The notes under the pieces were generated by a model. The model did no database searches and had not been told where the DNA came from. It saw nothing but the letters and a program-made list of their open reading frames with translations. A stretch of 7,807 bases of DNA, taken from Synechococcales cyanobacterium PMM_0003 (GTDB taxonomy: Bacteria; Cyanobacteriota; Cyanobacteriia; Pseudanabaenales; Pseudanabaenaceae). Position numbers and translations under genes: made by a program. Each line of letters starts with the position of its first letter. Positions within the stretch are counted from its first letter, which is position 1. Location of the stretch: positions 1 through 7,807 of the forward strand of contig CASBRC010000252.1 of assembly GCA_949128015.1 (NCBI GenBank), read 5' to 3'. Below, piece by piece: positions 1-6,543 of this stretch.

Positions 1-160
1 AGGTAACAAATCGGTAACGAAAAAAATACTAATTTGTAACAAAAAATAAATGAATCGATAACAAACAGTTACTTCTCGATAACAAACAGGTAACGAACAG
101 GTAACGAACAGGTAACGAACAGGTAACGAACAGGTAACGAATAGGTAACGAATAGGTAAC
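1..160. repeat. 11-bp phased tandem repeat array (GGTAAC core)
   Basis: Seven back-to-back 11-bp units occupy 84-160. Four are identical GAACAGGTAAC (95-138), two are GAATAGGTAAC (139-160) and one is AAACAGGTAAC (84-94). The periodicity continues leftwards in decayed form: GGTAAC-like hexamers start at 2, 13, 35, 57, 78 and 89, so most spacings are 11 or 22 bp and one is 21. The array therefore probably began outside the window, with the most homogeneous copies on the right. An 11-bp step is close to one helical turn, so all copies face nearly the same side of the DNA. It is not CRISPR, as there are no spacers. It could be a slippage-expanded repeat or a set of protein-binding sites; the sequence does not decide. 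Confidence 0.93.
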
Positions 161-263
161 GAGAAGTCTACTATTTGAGGTTGTCAAGCATTTTGTGTAA
201 AGGCTGAAAGCTAGAAATGGATGCGATCGCGACAATTGATAATTTTTGGCACATGAGCGATCG

Positions 264-289
264 CCTGTCCAAAATTTACTTTTGGCAGG
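264..289. repeat. Bulged inverted repeat (hairpin)
   Basis: The left arm CCTGTCCAAAA (264-274) pairs with the right arm TTTTGGCAGG (280-289) over 10 bp. There is one bulged T (268) and a 5-base loop (275-279). A HIP1 octamer ends at the first arm base. No T-tract follows, so it does not look like an intrinsic terminator. The arms share the GCCAAAAG theme with the dispersed repeats at 495 and 772, which hints at a related repeat family. Confidence 0.65.
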
Positions 290-298
290 TTACTAATG

Positions 299-366
299 CG
301 TCCCAAGTTTGTCTGTTTGCCATCCCAAAATCGTTCCAGACTTGTACCAAAATCGTCCCAAACTTG
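299..366. repeat. Direct repeats spaced by 22 and 33 bp
   Basis: Two 20-bp blocks at 325-344 and 347-366 match at 18 of 20 positions (CCAAAATCGT, then CCARACTTG), with a 22-bp period. A third, shorter relative of the CGTCCCAAACTTG part occurs at 299-311 (CGTCCCAAGTTTG), 33 bp before the matching part of the first block. An inverted 11-bp match (AACTTGGGACG) lies at 550-560. The last copy also contains the small palindrome CCCAA-AC-TTGGG (357-368). No function is visible. Confidence 0.7.
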
Positions 367-434
367 GGCGGATCGATGACAGAGCTACAACGATTTTGCG
401 TGCTTTGAGGTATGTGTGTCGCGTTCAGCAAGCT

Positions 435-492
435 ATGTTGCTTGTCGGACAAAAAATCGTGCTATCGCTTGATTTTTATCCGACAGCAACAT
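435..492. repeat. Long imperfect inverted repeat
   Basis: The left arm (435-458, starting ATGTTGCTTGTCGGAC) and right arm (471-492, ending TATCCGACAGCAACAT) are complementary over about 21 pairs, with two one-base bulges and one C-A mismatch. They enclose a 12-base loop at 459-470. The outer part, ATGTTGCT against AGCAACAT, and the TGTCGGA/TCCGACA block pair without error. The right arm ends two bases before the first dispersed repeat copy at 495, so the two may be parts of one composite repeat. As RNA it would make a stable stem-loop, but no T-run follows. It could be a palindromic repeat element or a very small non-autonomous mobile element. Confidence 0.75.
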
Positions 493-494
493 GA

Positions 495-530
495 CGCTTG
501 CCAAAAGGGGACACCCCCTTTGGATACCCC
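495..530. repeat. Dispersed palindromic repeat, copy 1
   Basis: This 36-bp copy shares the flanks CGCTTGCCAAAAG and CTTTGGATACCCC with copy 2 at 772. Its centre folds on itself: 501-510 pairs with 514-523 (CCAAAAGGGG against CCCCCTTTGG, one A-C mismatch) around a 3-base loop ACA. Conserved ends with a variable but still palindromic centre are what REP-like cyanobacterial interspersed repeats look like. I do not recognise a named family. Confidence 0.75.
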
Positions 531-771
531 CCGTCACAAATTTGGGAATAACTTGGGACGAATAAAATCCTGTAAGAATCCTAAATATGGGCGCACCCCA
601 TTCATCACGTCATGGGCGATCGCAATAATCTAGAGTTTTCGGTACAGTAGCGATCGCGTATCAGTAAGGGATTTTATTTCCAGTTGTCATGTCCCAAGGG
701 TAAAGAATTTAACTCGTCTCGAAATAATCTCCACTGCGGCATTACTTTGTCTAGGACAGATTTAAAGCGAT

Positions 772-804
772 CGCTTGCCAAAAGAAGATCTCTTTGGATA
801 CCCC
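772..804. repeat. Dispersed palindromic repeat, copy 2
   Basis: This 33-bp copy has the same flanks as copy 1 (495-530) but a different, shorter centre. The GGGG...CCCC stem of copy 1 is replaced by GAAGATCTC, which still lets CCAAA-GA pair with TC-TTTGG if one A is bulged. The left flank overlaps a HIP1 octamer (767-774). Changes on both arms suggest that the hairpin, rather than the exact sequence, is kept. Confidence 0.7.
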
Positions 805-922
805 AGCGCCAAAAACAAAAAAGGGCAGAATTTTTGCAAACTATTTTGTAGGAGCATTCTGATAGAGTTCAAATAGCACATGATTAATTCTTCGCAGTCA
901 AGAAGATCCCAAATATCAACCT

Positions 923-3900
923 ATGAAAACACTCAAACAGGCTTGTAATCCTCGCGATAGCGTATTTGATCGTTCTAAGCAAGATACTGTTCTTGACCTG
1001 ACAAATTTATTGGAAGGTCGGATTGACCCAGAAAATTTCTTCAGGGAAAACTATGTGACTAAAGGGATGCAGTCTCTTTTTCAAGGAGCTTTTCAAAGGT
1101 TTACAGGGTTTTCTGATAATGGGGTTTTTTTGTTAAAGCAATCAATGGGTGGGGGGAAGACCCATAGCATGATCGCATTGGGATTGATGGCAAGATATCC
1201 TGAAATTCGATCAACTGTACTAGGCAGCTTATATAACGTTAATTTTGGGGCAGTGCGGGTAGTTGGATTTAGTGGTAGAGAGTCCGATGCACCATTAGGA
1301 GTTTGGGGGGCGATCGCCAATCAGCTTGGCAAGAAAGAAGTTTTTAACGAATATTACTCACCACTACAAGCACCAGGACAAACTGCATGGATTAACTTAC
1401 TCAAAGGTGAGCCGTTACTGATTTTGTTAGATGAGCTTCCGCCTTACTTTCAATCCGCAAAAGCCACACAGATTGGTAATACCGATTTGTCTTGGGTCAC
1501 GGTGACAGCACTGGCAAATTTATTTGTGGCAGTAAGTAAGGAAGAATTAAAAAATGTCTGTATTGTTATTTCTGATCTTAATGCCACCTATGACGATGCC
1601 AGTGAGCAGATTAGTAAAGCATTGCAGACACTCTCGGCTGAGGTTGGACGCGGCGCGGTGCAGCTAGAGCCAGTGGGGATGAATACCGATGAAATTTACC
1701 ATATCCTCCGCCAGCGCCTATTTAAAGAGTTGCCTGCTGCTGCTGATATTTTAGAAATTGCTAAGGCTTATTCGCTATCCGTGCGTGCTGCAAAGCAAAT
1801 GGACATCACTAACGCATCACCCGAAAAGTTTGTGGCACAGATTCAAGAATCCTATCCTTTTCATTTTGGGATTCGCGATCTATATGCTCGATTTCGCCAT
1901 AATTTAGGATTTCAACAAACACGCGGGTTGATCAAGCTCATGCGTGCAGTAGTAGCAAATCTATATGACCCAAATCGAGATAAAGCCGATCGCCAATATT
2001 TAATTCATGCCCACGATATTGACTTGAATGATAGCTGGATTACTCAGGAAGTCCAGAACATCAACAATACGCTCACAGAAGCAATTTCCCATGATATTGC
2101 CTCAAATGGGGGCGCGATCGCCGAACTCATGGATGCACATCTAGGCAGTACCGATGCTCAAGATGCTTGCAAGTTGATCTATGTTGCGTCTTTAGCAAAT
2201 GTACCTAACGCCATAGTTGGTTTATCTTTGGCTGAGATCGTTTCCTATCTCTGTACCCCCGGACGAGAGTTATCGCGATTGACTAAGGATGTACTCGGAA
2301 CCCTATCTACCAAAGCTTGGTATCTGCATTCTGATAACGACGGCAAGCTTTATTTTAAGAATGTGCAGAACTTGGTTGCCAAACTAAGTAGTTATACAGC
2401 ATCGTTCCAAGGCGAGGCTTCGCGCAAGGAATTAAATAAATTTTTGACCGATGCTTTTACTCCACCCCAAACATCATTACGGGATTGCTATCAACAGGTT
2501 TTAACTTTTCCATCCCTTGATGAGATTAAGCTATCATCCGATAAAATCACTCTGGTGATCGTCGAGCCGCATCAGGGAGGATTAAACCCTGATTTAAAGA
2601 AGTTTTATGATGATCTTGACTATAAAAATCGCATCCTGTTTTTGACAGGAACCCGCACTACCATGAATGCTTTGTGGGAAAACGCGGCGGAGTTAAAGGC
2701 AATTCGCTATATTTTGGCGGAGATGAAGTCTAAAAAATTACCAGATAGCGATCCACAGGTGGCTAGTGCTAAGGATCTAGAGGGAAAAATTTTATTTGCG
2801 CTACTCAGTGCGATGCGTGAAACATTTTCGACATTGCATTACCCATCGGGTGAAGGGTTACTGACAGCCGATTTTGTGATGAATTTTTCTGATAATGATT
2901 ACAATGGCGAGCAACAAGTTCGCGAAACGCTAAAAAGCAAACAGAAATTCACTGAAGATATTTCCAGTGAGACGTTTCGGAAAAAATGTGAGATGCGTCT
3001 GTTCACTCAAAAAAATATGTTGTGGACAGAGGTAAAGCGACGTGCAGCTAGTCAGTCACAGTGGCAATGGCATCGTCCTGATGCGCTCGATCGCCTCAAA
3101 GAAGATCTAGTCAGTAAAGATCAATGGCGTGATTCAGGTGGTTATGTAGAAAAGCCGCCCTTCCCTAAGCCTGAAACCGCAGTCCAGATTACGGTTTTGC
3201 AACGCAACGATGAGACTGGCGAAGCAACTTTACGCATTGCTGCCATACATGGCGACACAATTTATTACGAAATTGGCGGCAAAGCGACAACTGGTTCGAT
3301 GGTTGTATCTGAACCAAAGCAGTTTAAAACCAGTGAGCTAGAGATTTCGTTTCTCTGTGTAGACTCCAAGGCTGAACATGAGACTGGATCGGCGCAAACA
3401 TGGCGAAATACGATTACTTTGAAGTCCCGTGAATATCAGCAGGGCAGTGACAAAATGATTGAGATTCAGTCTGCCCCACCTGCTCAAATTCGCTATACAA
3501 CCGATGGCTCTGACCCAAAACAAAATGCTGGGCAATACGATGCCCCGTTTCTTGTGCCAAAGGGGACAACCCTTGTATTGGCAGTGGCGGAAAAACATGG
3601 CATTGTGTCTGAAGTGCATCAGCGCAAAATTAGTACCAATGATCGTAAGACTATCGAGATCGATCGCACTAAGCCTGTGGTATTTGAAAGAGCGCAAAAG
3701 TATGTCACCAAGCAAGAGTCCTACGAATTTCTCAACCGTCTGAAGAAACATCAGGGTAAAGCAGTGGGCATGAGGTTAGAAATCCAAGAGGATGAAAATC
3801 ACTGGCTAGATGTATCCACTGCGGCTAATTTACAGTTAAGCGCTGAACAACTAGAAAAGTTGATTGCTGAACTGCGATCGCTTTTACCCAATGGCGAAAT

Positions 3901-4006
3901 TACCATTACATCTGACTCCCTTAATTTTGAGACAGGACAGACTTTGCTTGACTGGGTGACAGAGGCTAAAACAGAATTAAACCCTGATGAGATTAAACAA
4001 TCATGA
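923..4006 (+). CDS. DUF499-family P-loop ATPase (anti-phage system component)
   Basis: A 1027-residue protein of the DUF499 / COG1483 family, large AAA+-like ATPases encoded beside DUF3780 and DUF1156 proteins in defence islands. Visible motifs are a Walker A GGGKTH (residues 76-81, Lys79) after FLLKQSM, a Walker B LILLDE (166-171, Asp170 and Glu171), and a sensor-like strand IVISDLN (214-220). An ATPase core over about the first 350 residues precedes a long middle region without recognised motifs. Near the C-terminus, IRYTTDGSDP (856-865), followed by FLVPKGTTL, resembles a chitobiase/Fn3-associated beta domain, perhaps spanning 840-905. The ATG at 923 has no clear Shine-Dalgarno but places Walker A at the expected distance. 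The stop overlaps the next start (ATGA), so translation is probably coupled. It likely uses ATP to power DNA sensing or remodelling in a complex; this is inference. Only three HIP1 octamers fall in its 3.1 kb. Confidence 0.92.
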   Translation: MKTLKQACNPRDSVFDRSKQDTVLDLTNLLEGRIDPENFFRENYVTKGMQSLFQGAFQRFTGFSDNGVFLLKQSMGGGKTHSMIALGLMARYPEIRSTVLGSLYNVNFGAVRVVGFSGRESDAPLGVWGAIANQLGKKEVFNEYYSPLQAPGQTAWINLLKGEPLLILLDELPPYFQSAKATQIGNTDLSWVTVTALANLFVAVSKEELKNVCIVISDLNATYDDASEQISKALQTLSAEVGRGAVQLEPVGMNTDEIYHILRQRLFKELPAAADILEIAKAYSLSVRAAKQMDITNASPEKFVAQIQESYPFHFGIRDLYARFRHNLGFQQTRGLIKLMRAVVANLYDPNRDKADRQYLIHAHDIDLNDSWITQEVQNINNTLTEAISHDIASNGGAIAELMDAHLGSTDAQDACKLIYVASLANVPNAIVGLSLAEIVSYLCTPGRELSRLTKDVLGTLSTKAWYLHSDNDGKLYFKNVQNLVAKLSSYTASFQGEASRKELNKFLTDAFTPPQTSLRDCYQQVLTFPSLDEIKLSSDKITLVIVEPHQGGLNPDLKKFYDDLDYKNRILFLTGTRTTMNALWENAAELKAIRYILAEMKSKKLPDSDPQVASAKDLEGKILFALLSAMRETFSTLHYPSGEGLLTADFVMNFSDNDYNGEQQVRETLKSKQKFTEDISSETFRKKCEMRLFTQKNMLWTEVKRRAASQSQWQWHRPDALDRLKEDLVSKDQWRDSGGYVEKPPFPKPETAVQITVLQRNDETGEATLRIAAIHGDTIYYEIGGKATTGSMVVSEPKQFKTSELEISFLCVDSKAEHETGSAQTWRNTITLKSREYQQGSDKMIEIQSAPPAQIRYTTDGSDPKQNAGQYDAPFLVPKGTTLVLAVAEKHGIVSEVHQRKISTNDRKTIEIDRTKPVVFERAQKYVTKQESYEFLNRLKKHQGKAVGMRLEIQEDENHWLDVSTAANLQLSAEQLEKLIAELRSLLPNGEITITSDSLNFETGQTLLDWVTEAKTELNPDEIKQS

Positions 4007-4602
4007 CGGTTCCCACCAAAACTAAGGTAGAAGGATTTGGCTTTGCTCCCACTGAGTCTGAGCATCATTTTTTAGTGACGATCGCCGCTAATAAAAAAGA
4101 TGATGTGATGATCAGCGAACATCTGACATGGGATGAAAATGTGAATAAACGCGAACTAAGTTTTGCTTTGGGGCAGAACGATAACAAAATGCGGGTAATT
4201 CTCAATCGTCTTAAGTGGGATGCGATCGCCGATCCCGTCAAAGCTGAGTTTAACCAACGGCTAAAACGGACTGGTCAAAAATCTGGACAGTGGAAAACGG
4301 GTCAAATCCCAATATCAAGGTTATTTGGTAAGGAATTAGCTTTATTAGCATGGGCGATCGAAGATGCTGACCCTGGTTTAATTTCGACAGCAATTAGAAA
4401 CTGGCTAGGACTTACGCCCGAAGAGCGTTGGTGGTTATTTACGATGACCAATGCCGCGACTGGACACGCTCTGACTGGTCGCGGCAAGGGTTGGCGCAAA
4501 GCCGTGAGGTTTGCTCTGACCGAAAATCCTGTATCTGACTCGATTTACTTTGATGAAAGGTTTAACTTGCCTATTTTTGACGCGAATAAATCACCTAGCT
4601 AA
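4003..4602 (+). CDS. DUF3780-family protein (anti-phage system component)
   Basis: A 199-residue protein that I recognise as DUF3780 from its overall pattern: an N-terminal GFGF segment (11-14), a strand-rich first half, then KWDAIADPVKAEFNQRLK (71-88), a WKTGQIPISRLFGKEL block (97-112), and the PEERWWLFTMTNAATG (139-154) and GRGKGWRKAVRFAL (159-172) blocks near the C-terminus. No catalytic motif, signal peptide or membrane segment is visible. The biochemical role is unknown; the family is found with DUF499 ATPases and DUF1156 methyltransferases, and the small basic character suggests an adaptor or nucleic-acid-binding subunit (inference). The start ATG overlaps the stop of the ATPase gene by four bases, indicating one operon and matched expression. 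Length is normal for the family, with no sign of damage. Confidence 0.88.
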   Translation: MTVPTKTKVEGFGFAPTESEHHFLVTIAANKKDDVMISEHLTWDENVNKRELSFALGQNDNKMRVILNRLKWDAIADPVKAEFNQRLKRTGQKSGQWKTGQIPISRLFGKELALLAWAIEDADPGLISTAIRNWLGLTPEERWWLFTMTNAATGHALTGRGKGWRKAVRFALTENPVSDSIYFDERFNLPIFDANKSPS

Positions 4603-4758
4603 ATGTTTTAGTCGTATGCAACTATATTTAGTGTGTCTAAACCATCTAAGCCACTACATCTATGGGGTTACGCATTTCTAATAAAAATGTCACAATAGAA
4701 AGCTAACTAAAAGCTTAATGTAAACCCAGATTGGTTGACAAAAGCCTTAGATCGCTTT

Positions 4759-4766
4759 GGAGGTGA
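4759..4766 (+). promoter_or_regulatory. Strong Shine-Dalgarno of the metallopeptidase gene
   Basis: GGAGGTGA lies three bases before the ATG at 4770. It is the best ribosome binding site in the window and fixes this start. By contrast, neither the DUF499 gene nor the DUF1156 gene has a recognisable site. The preceding spacer (4603-4769) is AT-rich and contains no convincing terminator. A TTGACA at 4735-4740 has no partner -10 box, so whether this gene has its own promoter is unresolved. Confidence 0.8.
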
Positions 4767-4769
4767 GCT

Positions 4770-5885
4770 ATGACTAAAACTGAAGCCAGACCTGAAACCA
4801 TCGATCTGAAAGCGCTATTCAACCGACTAAATGCACTTGGTTTTCCCAAAGATTTTGTAAATAGCACTCTTTTACCTAGCTGGTGGTGCAAAGAATTTGA
4901 AGAAACGAAAGGTGCTGTAGTTGAAGCAGCAGCTTATATTTCGCGTCGTACTAGTTTAGATTTTCGGGCATTATTGGCAACTGATGAGTTAGTTTCTTTA
5001 CCAGAAACCGTTCGGCACAAATATAAATTACGCGAAGGTACGGAGAAAGCAGACCTTAAACCTGCTCAAGCGATCGCCGATCGCGTAGCCGAGATTGTTT
5101 CCTATGCTTGCATCCAACCAGTAAAAGATATTGAAGGACTAACAGCCCAAGAAATCCGTGCTGAGATTTTAGAAAATTATCCTTGTGTCACTCTTGAGAG
5201 TTTGCTTGATTTTTGTTGGAAAAATGGCGTTCCTGTCGTCCACCTCAATAATTTCCCCAAACGTCCACCCATAAAGAAGGCTGAAAAGCCATGTGAGCCA
5301 AAACCTAAACAAAAAAAGTTTGACGGGATGGTGGGATATTTTCGCGCTAATTTAGAGCAGGCGATCAATCGTCCTGTGATTGCGATTGGCAAAAATGAAA
5401 AAAGTCATGCTTGGCTATCGTTTATTTTGGCTCATGAAATCGGGCATATTGTCTGTGGTCACGTCAGGGAAGAGTCAATTATTGATGAAAAAATTACACC
5501 CGAGCCTAGTGACGATCCGCAGGAAGTAGAAGCAGATGAGTTTGCGATCGCTCTTTTATTTGGGCGCAAAAATGCAAGCTACTACAGTCTCAAGAACCTC
5601 AATGCTCCCGCTTTGACTCAATATGCACAGAGTTATGCTGAGGCTGACCATGTTGATGCTGGTGCAGTTGTTTTAAACCATTCTTGGTACAAGGCTCATA
5701 TTGCCAAAGACAATGAAGAAAAAGCAATAGCTTGGAAGATTGCGAGAGCATCTCTTAAAAATATAGAAAAGCAGTCAAATGCCCCTGCTTATATCAATAG
5801 CTATTTAGTCAATACTTTAGATTGGGAAAATCTAAGTGATGATACACAGGAGTTTTTAGAACGGATGACAGGGATCGAGGTCTAG
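4770..5885 (+). CDS. ImmA/IrrE-family zinc metallo-endopeptidase (COG2856)
   Basis: A 371-residue protein with the zinc protease motif HEIGH (222-226: His222, Glu223, His226) in FILAHEIGHIVCGH, followed by EVEADEFAIALL (252-263). There Glu252 or Glu254 is the likely third zinc ligand, as in the usual ExEAxxFA motif of ImmA/IrrE (DUF955) proteases. ImmA cleaves the phage-like repressor ImmR of ICEBs1, and IrrE cleaves the repressor DdrO in Deinococcus; here the substrate is unknown. The N-terminal 150 residues contain LPSWW (35-39), a feature I associate with long stand-alone members that pair with PIN-like proteins. A basic, proline-rich linker (164-183) separates the halves. I see no clear helix-turn-helix and no signal peptide, so it should be cytoplasmic. 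It ends four bases before the PIN-like gene, so they are probably one two-gene unit, toxin-antitoxin-like (inference). Confidence 0.9.
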   Translation: MTKTEARPETIDLKALFNRLNALGFPKDFVNSTLLPSWWCKEFEETKGAVVEAAAYISRRTSLDFRALLATDELVSLPETVRHKYKLREGTEKADLKPAQAIADRVAEIVSYACIQPVKDIEGLTAQEIRAEILENYPCVTLESLLDFCWKNGVPVVHLNNFPKRPPIKKAEKPCEPKPKQKKFDGMVGYFRANLEQAINRPVIAIGKNEKSHAWLSFILAHEIGHIVCGHVREESIIDEKITPEPSDDPQEVEADEFAIALLFGRKNASYYSLKNLNAPALTQYAQSYAEADHVDAGAVVLNHSWYKAHIAKDNEEKAIAWKIARASLKNIEKQSNAPAYINSYLVNTLDWENLSDDTQEFLERMTGIEV

Positions 5886-5889
5886 TATT

Positions 5890-6507
5890 TTGGGGATTAC
5901 CTGCTTTATCGATAACGATGTCATCTTGAAATTAGTTACTTGTGACTTATTTGATGAGGCGATCGCCGCTTTTGAGATCGACCCAGCCAATATCCATGTT
6001 CTAGAAACTGCAAGATTTTCTATGAGGAGTAACAAGACTAAGAAAAATTACTCTGAAACCGTTATCGAAAAGGCGATCGCTACTATCAAAGATTTTCACA
6101 CTGTGGAGGCACAGGCTGACAACCCACTTTTTGACCTCAAAATTCCCGATATGGATGATGAGTTAAAGCTAATTGTGGCAGCAAGTGCCGAAACTTCTTT
6201 TTATTTTGTAACGGGAGATAAACGCTGTCTTCGGGCTTTAACAGGTATTACCGAATTGGCGACGATGCGCGAAAAACTAAGCGGTCGGGTAATTTGTCTC
6301 GAACAAATAATTATGAAAATCATTCAAGTGTATGGGTTTGAGGTTGTAAAGCAGAAAATTATTCCTGCTAGAAGTTGTGACAAGGTTTTGCAATCAGCTT
6401 TTGGATCGGGAGAAAAGACTGAGGAGCGAAATACCTTAGAGGCTTTAAATGCCTATATCAGTGAGATCGAGCAAAAATGTCCATTTTTATTAGCAGCTAA
6501 CCCATAA
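5890..6507 (+). CDS. PIN-like domain protein, probable ribonuclease
   Basis: A 205-residue protein that opens with FIDNDVILKL (6-15), a typical first strand of a PIN-like nuclease with Asp8/Asp10 as metal ligands. A central acidic cluster, DMDDELKLIVAA (87-98), and a strand ending in FVTGDKRCL (106-114, Asp110) supply the remaining expected acidic residues. PIN domains cut single-stranded RNA in many VapC-type toxins; this protein is longer than VapC (about 130 residues), with an extra C-terminal helical part from about 125. The start is the TTG at 5890, preceded at a good distance by GAGG (5877-5880). An in-frame TGA at 5866 excludes a longer form, and the next in-frame ATG would remove the first acidic motif. 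It lies four bases after the metallopeptidase, so the pair is probably co-translated. Target and toxicity are unproven. Confidence 0.8.
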   Translation: MGITCFIDNDVILKLVTCDLFDEAIAAFEIDPANIHVLETARFSMRSNKTKKNYSETVIEKAIATIKDFHTVEAQADNPLFDLKIPDMDDELKLIVAASAETSFYFVTGDKRCLRALTGITELATMREKLSGRVICLEQIIMKIIQVYGFEVVKQKIIPARSCDKVLQSAFGSGEKTEERNTLEALNAYISEIEQKCPFLLAANP

Positions 6508-6518
6508 AAACGTACAAT
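6490..6518 (+). promoter_or_regulatory. Probable promoter of the antitoxin remnant
   Basis: TTAGCA (6490-6495, 4 of 6 matches to TTGACA) and TACAAT (6513-6518, 5 of 6 matches to TATAAT) are separated by 17 bp, the ideal spacing. The -35 box lies inside the end of the PIN-like gene. The -10 box overlaps the left half of the operator palindrome, the arrangement expected for an autorepressed toxin-antitoxin promoter. It would also serve the DUF1156 gene from 6716, as no terminator intervenes. Confidence 0.5.
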
Positions 6519-6530
6519 AGCCTTGTACAA
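6512..6530. promoter_or_regulatory. Probable YefM-type operator (TGTACA palindrome)
   Basis: GTACAA (6512-6517) and TTGTAC (6523-6528) form a perfect inverted repeat around TAGCC. The right half is itself the palindrome TTGTACAA (6523-6530). YefM-YoeB of E. coli is known to bind operators built on the hexamer TGTACA, so this matches the family of the downstream antitoxin remnant. It lies between the -10 box and the Shine-Dalgarno AGGAAG (6534-6539). Confidence 0.55.
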
Positions 6531-6543
6531 GTCAGGAAGTATC

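Larger units (their letters stand above)
161..922. other. Long intergenic region rich in small repeats, no credible gene
   Basis: About 760 bp lie between the tandem array and the DUF499 gene. Only short open frames of about 60-75 codons occur on the plus strand, and they run through hairpins and repeats, lack family resemblance and have no convincing ribosome binding site, so I treat the region as non-coding. It holds five HIP1 octamers (starting at 223, 257, 616, 650 and 767), a bulged hairpin, a 22-bp-spaced direct repeat, a long inverted repeat and two copies of a dispersed palindromic repeat, listed separately. The promoter of the DUF499 operon should lie in its right part, but I find no -35/-10 pair there that I would defend. 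Confidence 0.75.

Noticed and set aside
1..160. Possible CRISPR array
   Set aside because: Units of 11 bp sit head to tail with no unique spacers and no cas genes in the window.
29..235. Open frame of 68 codons on the minus strand with an 11-residue internal repeat
   Set aside because: The repeat in the translation is only the 11-bp DNA array read in frame. There is no family resemblance and no ribosome binding site.
217..633. Overlapping short plus-strand frames of 61-73 codons
   Set aside because: They run through the direct repeats, the long inverted repeat and repeat copy 1, overlap each other and show no protein-like composition or start signals.
3338..3751. Minus-strand frame of 137 codons
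   Set aside because: It lies wholly inside the DUF499 gene, whose product has coherent family features there, including the beta domain; the reverse frame is a shadow.
4627..4641. TTTAG-TGTGT-CTAAA as a terminator after the DUF3780 gene
   Set aside because: A 5-bp AT-rich stem without a T-tract is too weak to call a terminator.
4735..4740. TTGACA as the -35 box of a metallopeptidase promoter
   Set aside because: At 16-18 bp downstream there is only the Shine-Dalgarno region, with no -10-like hexamer.
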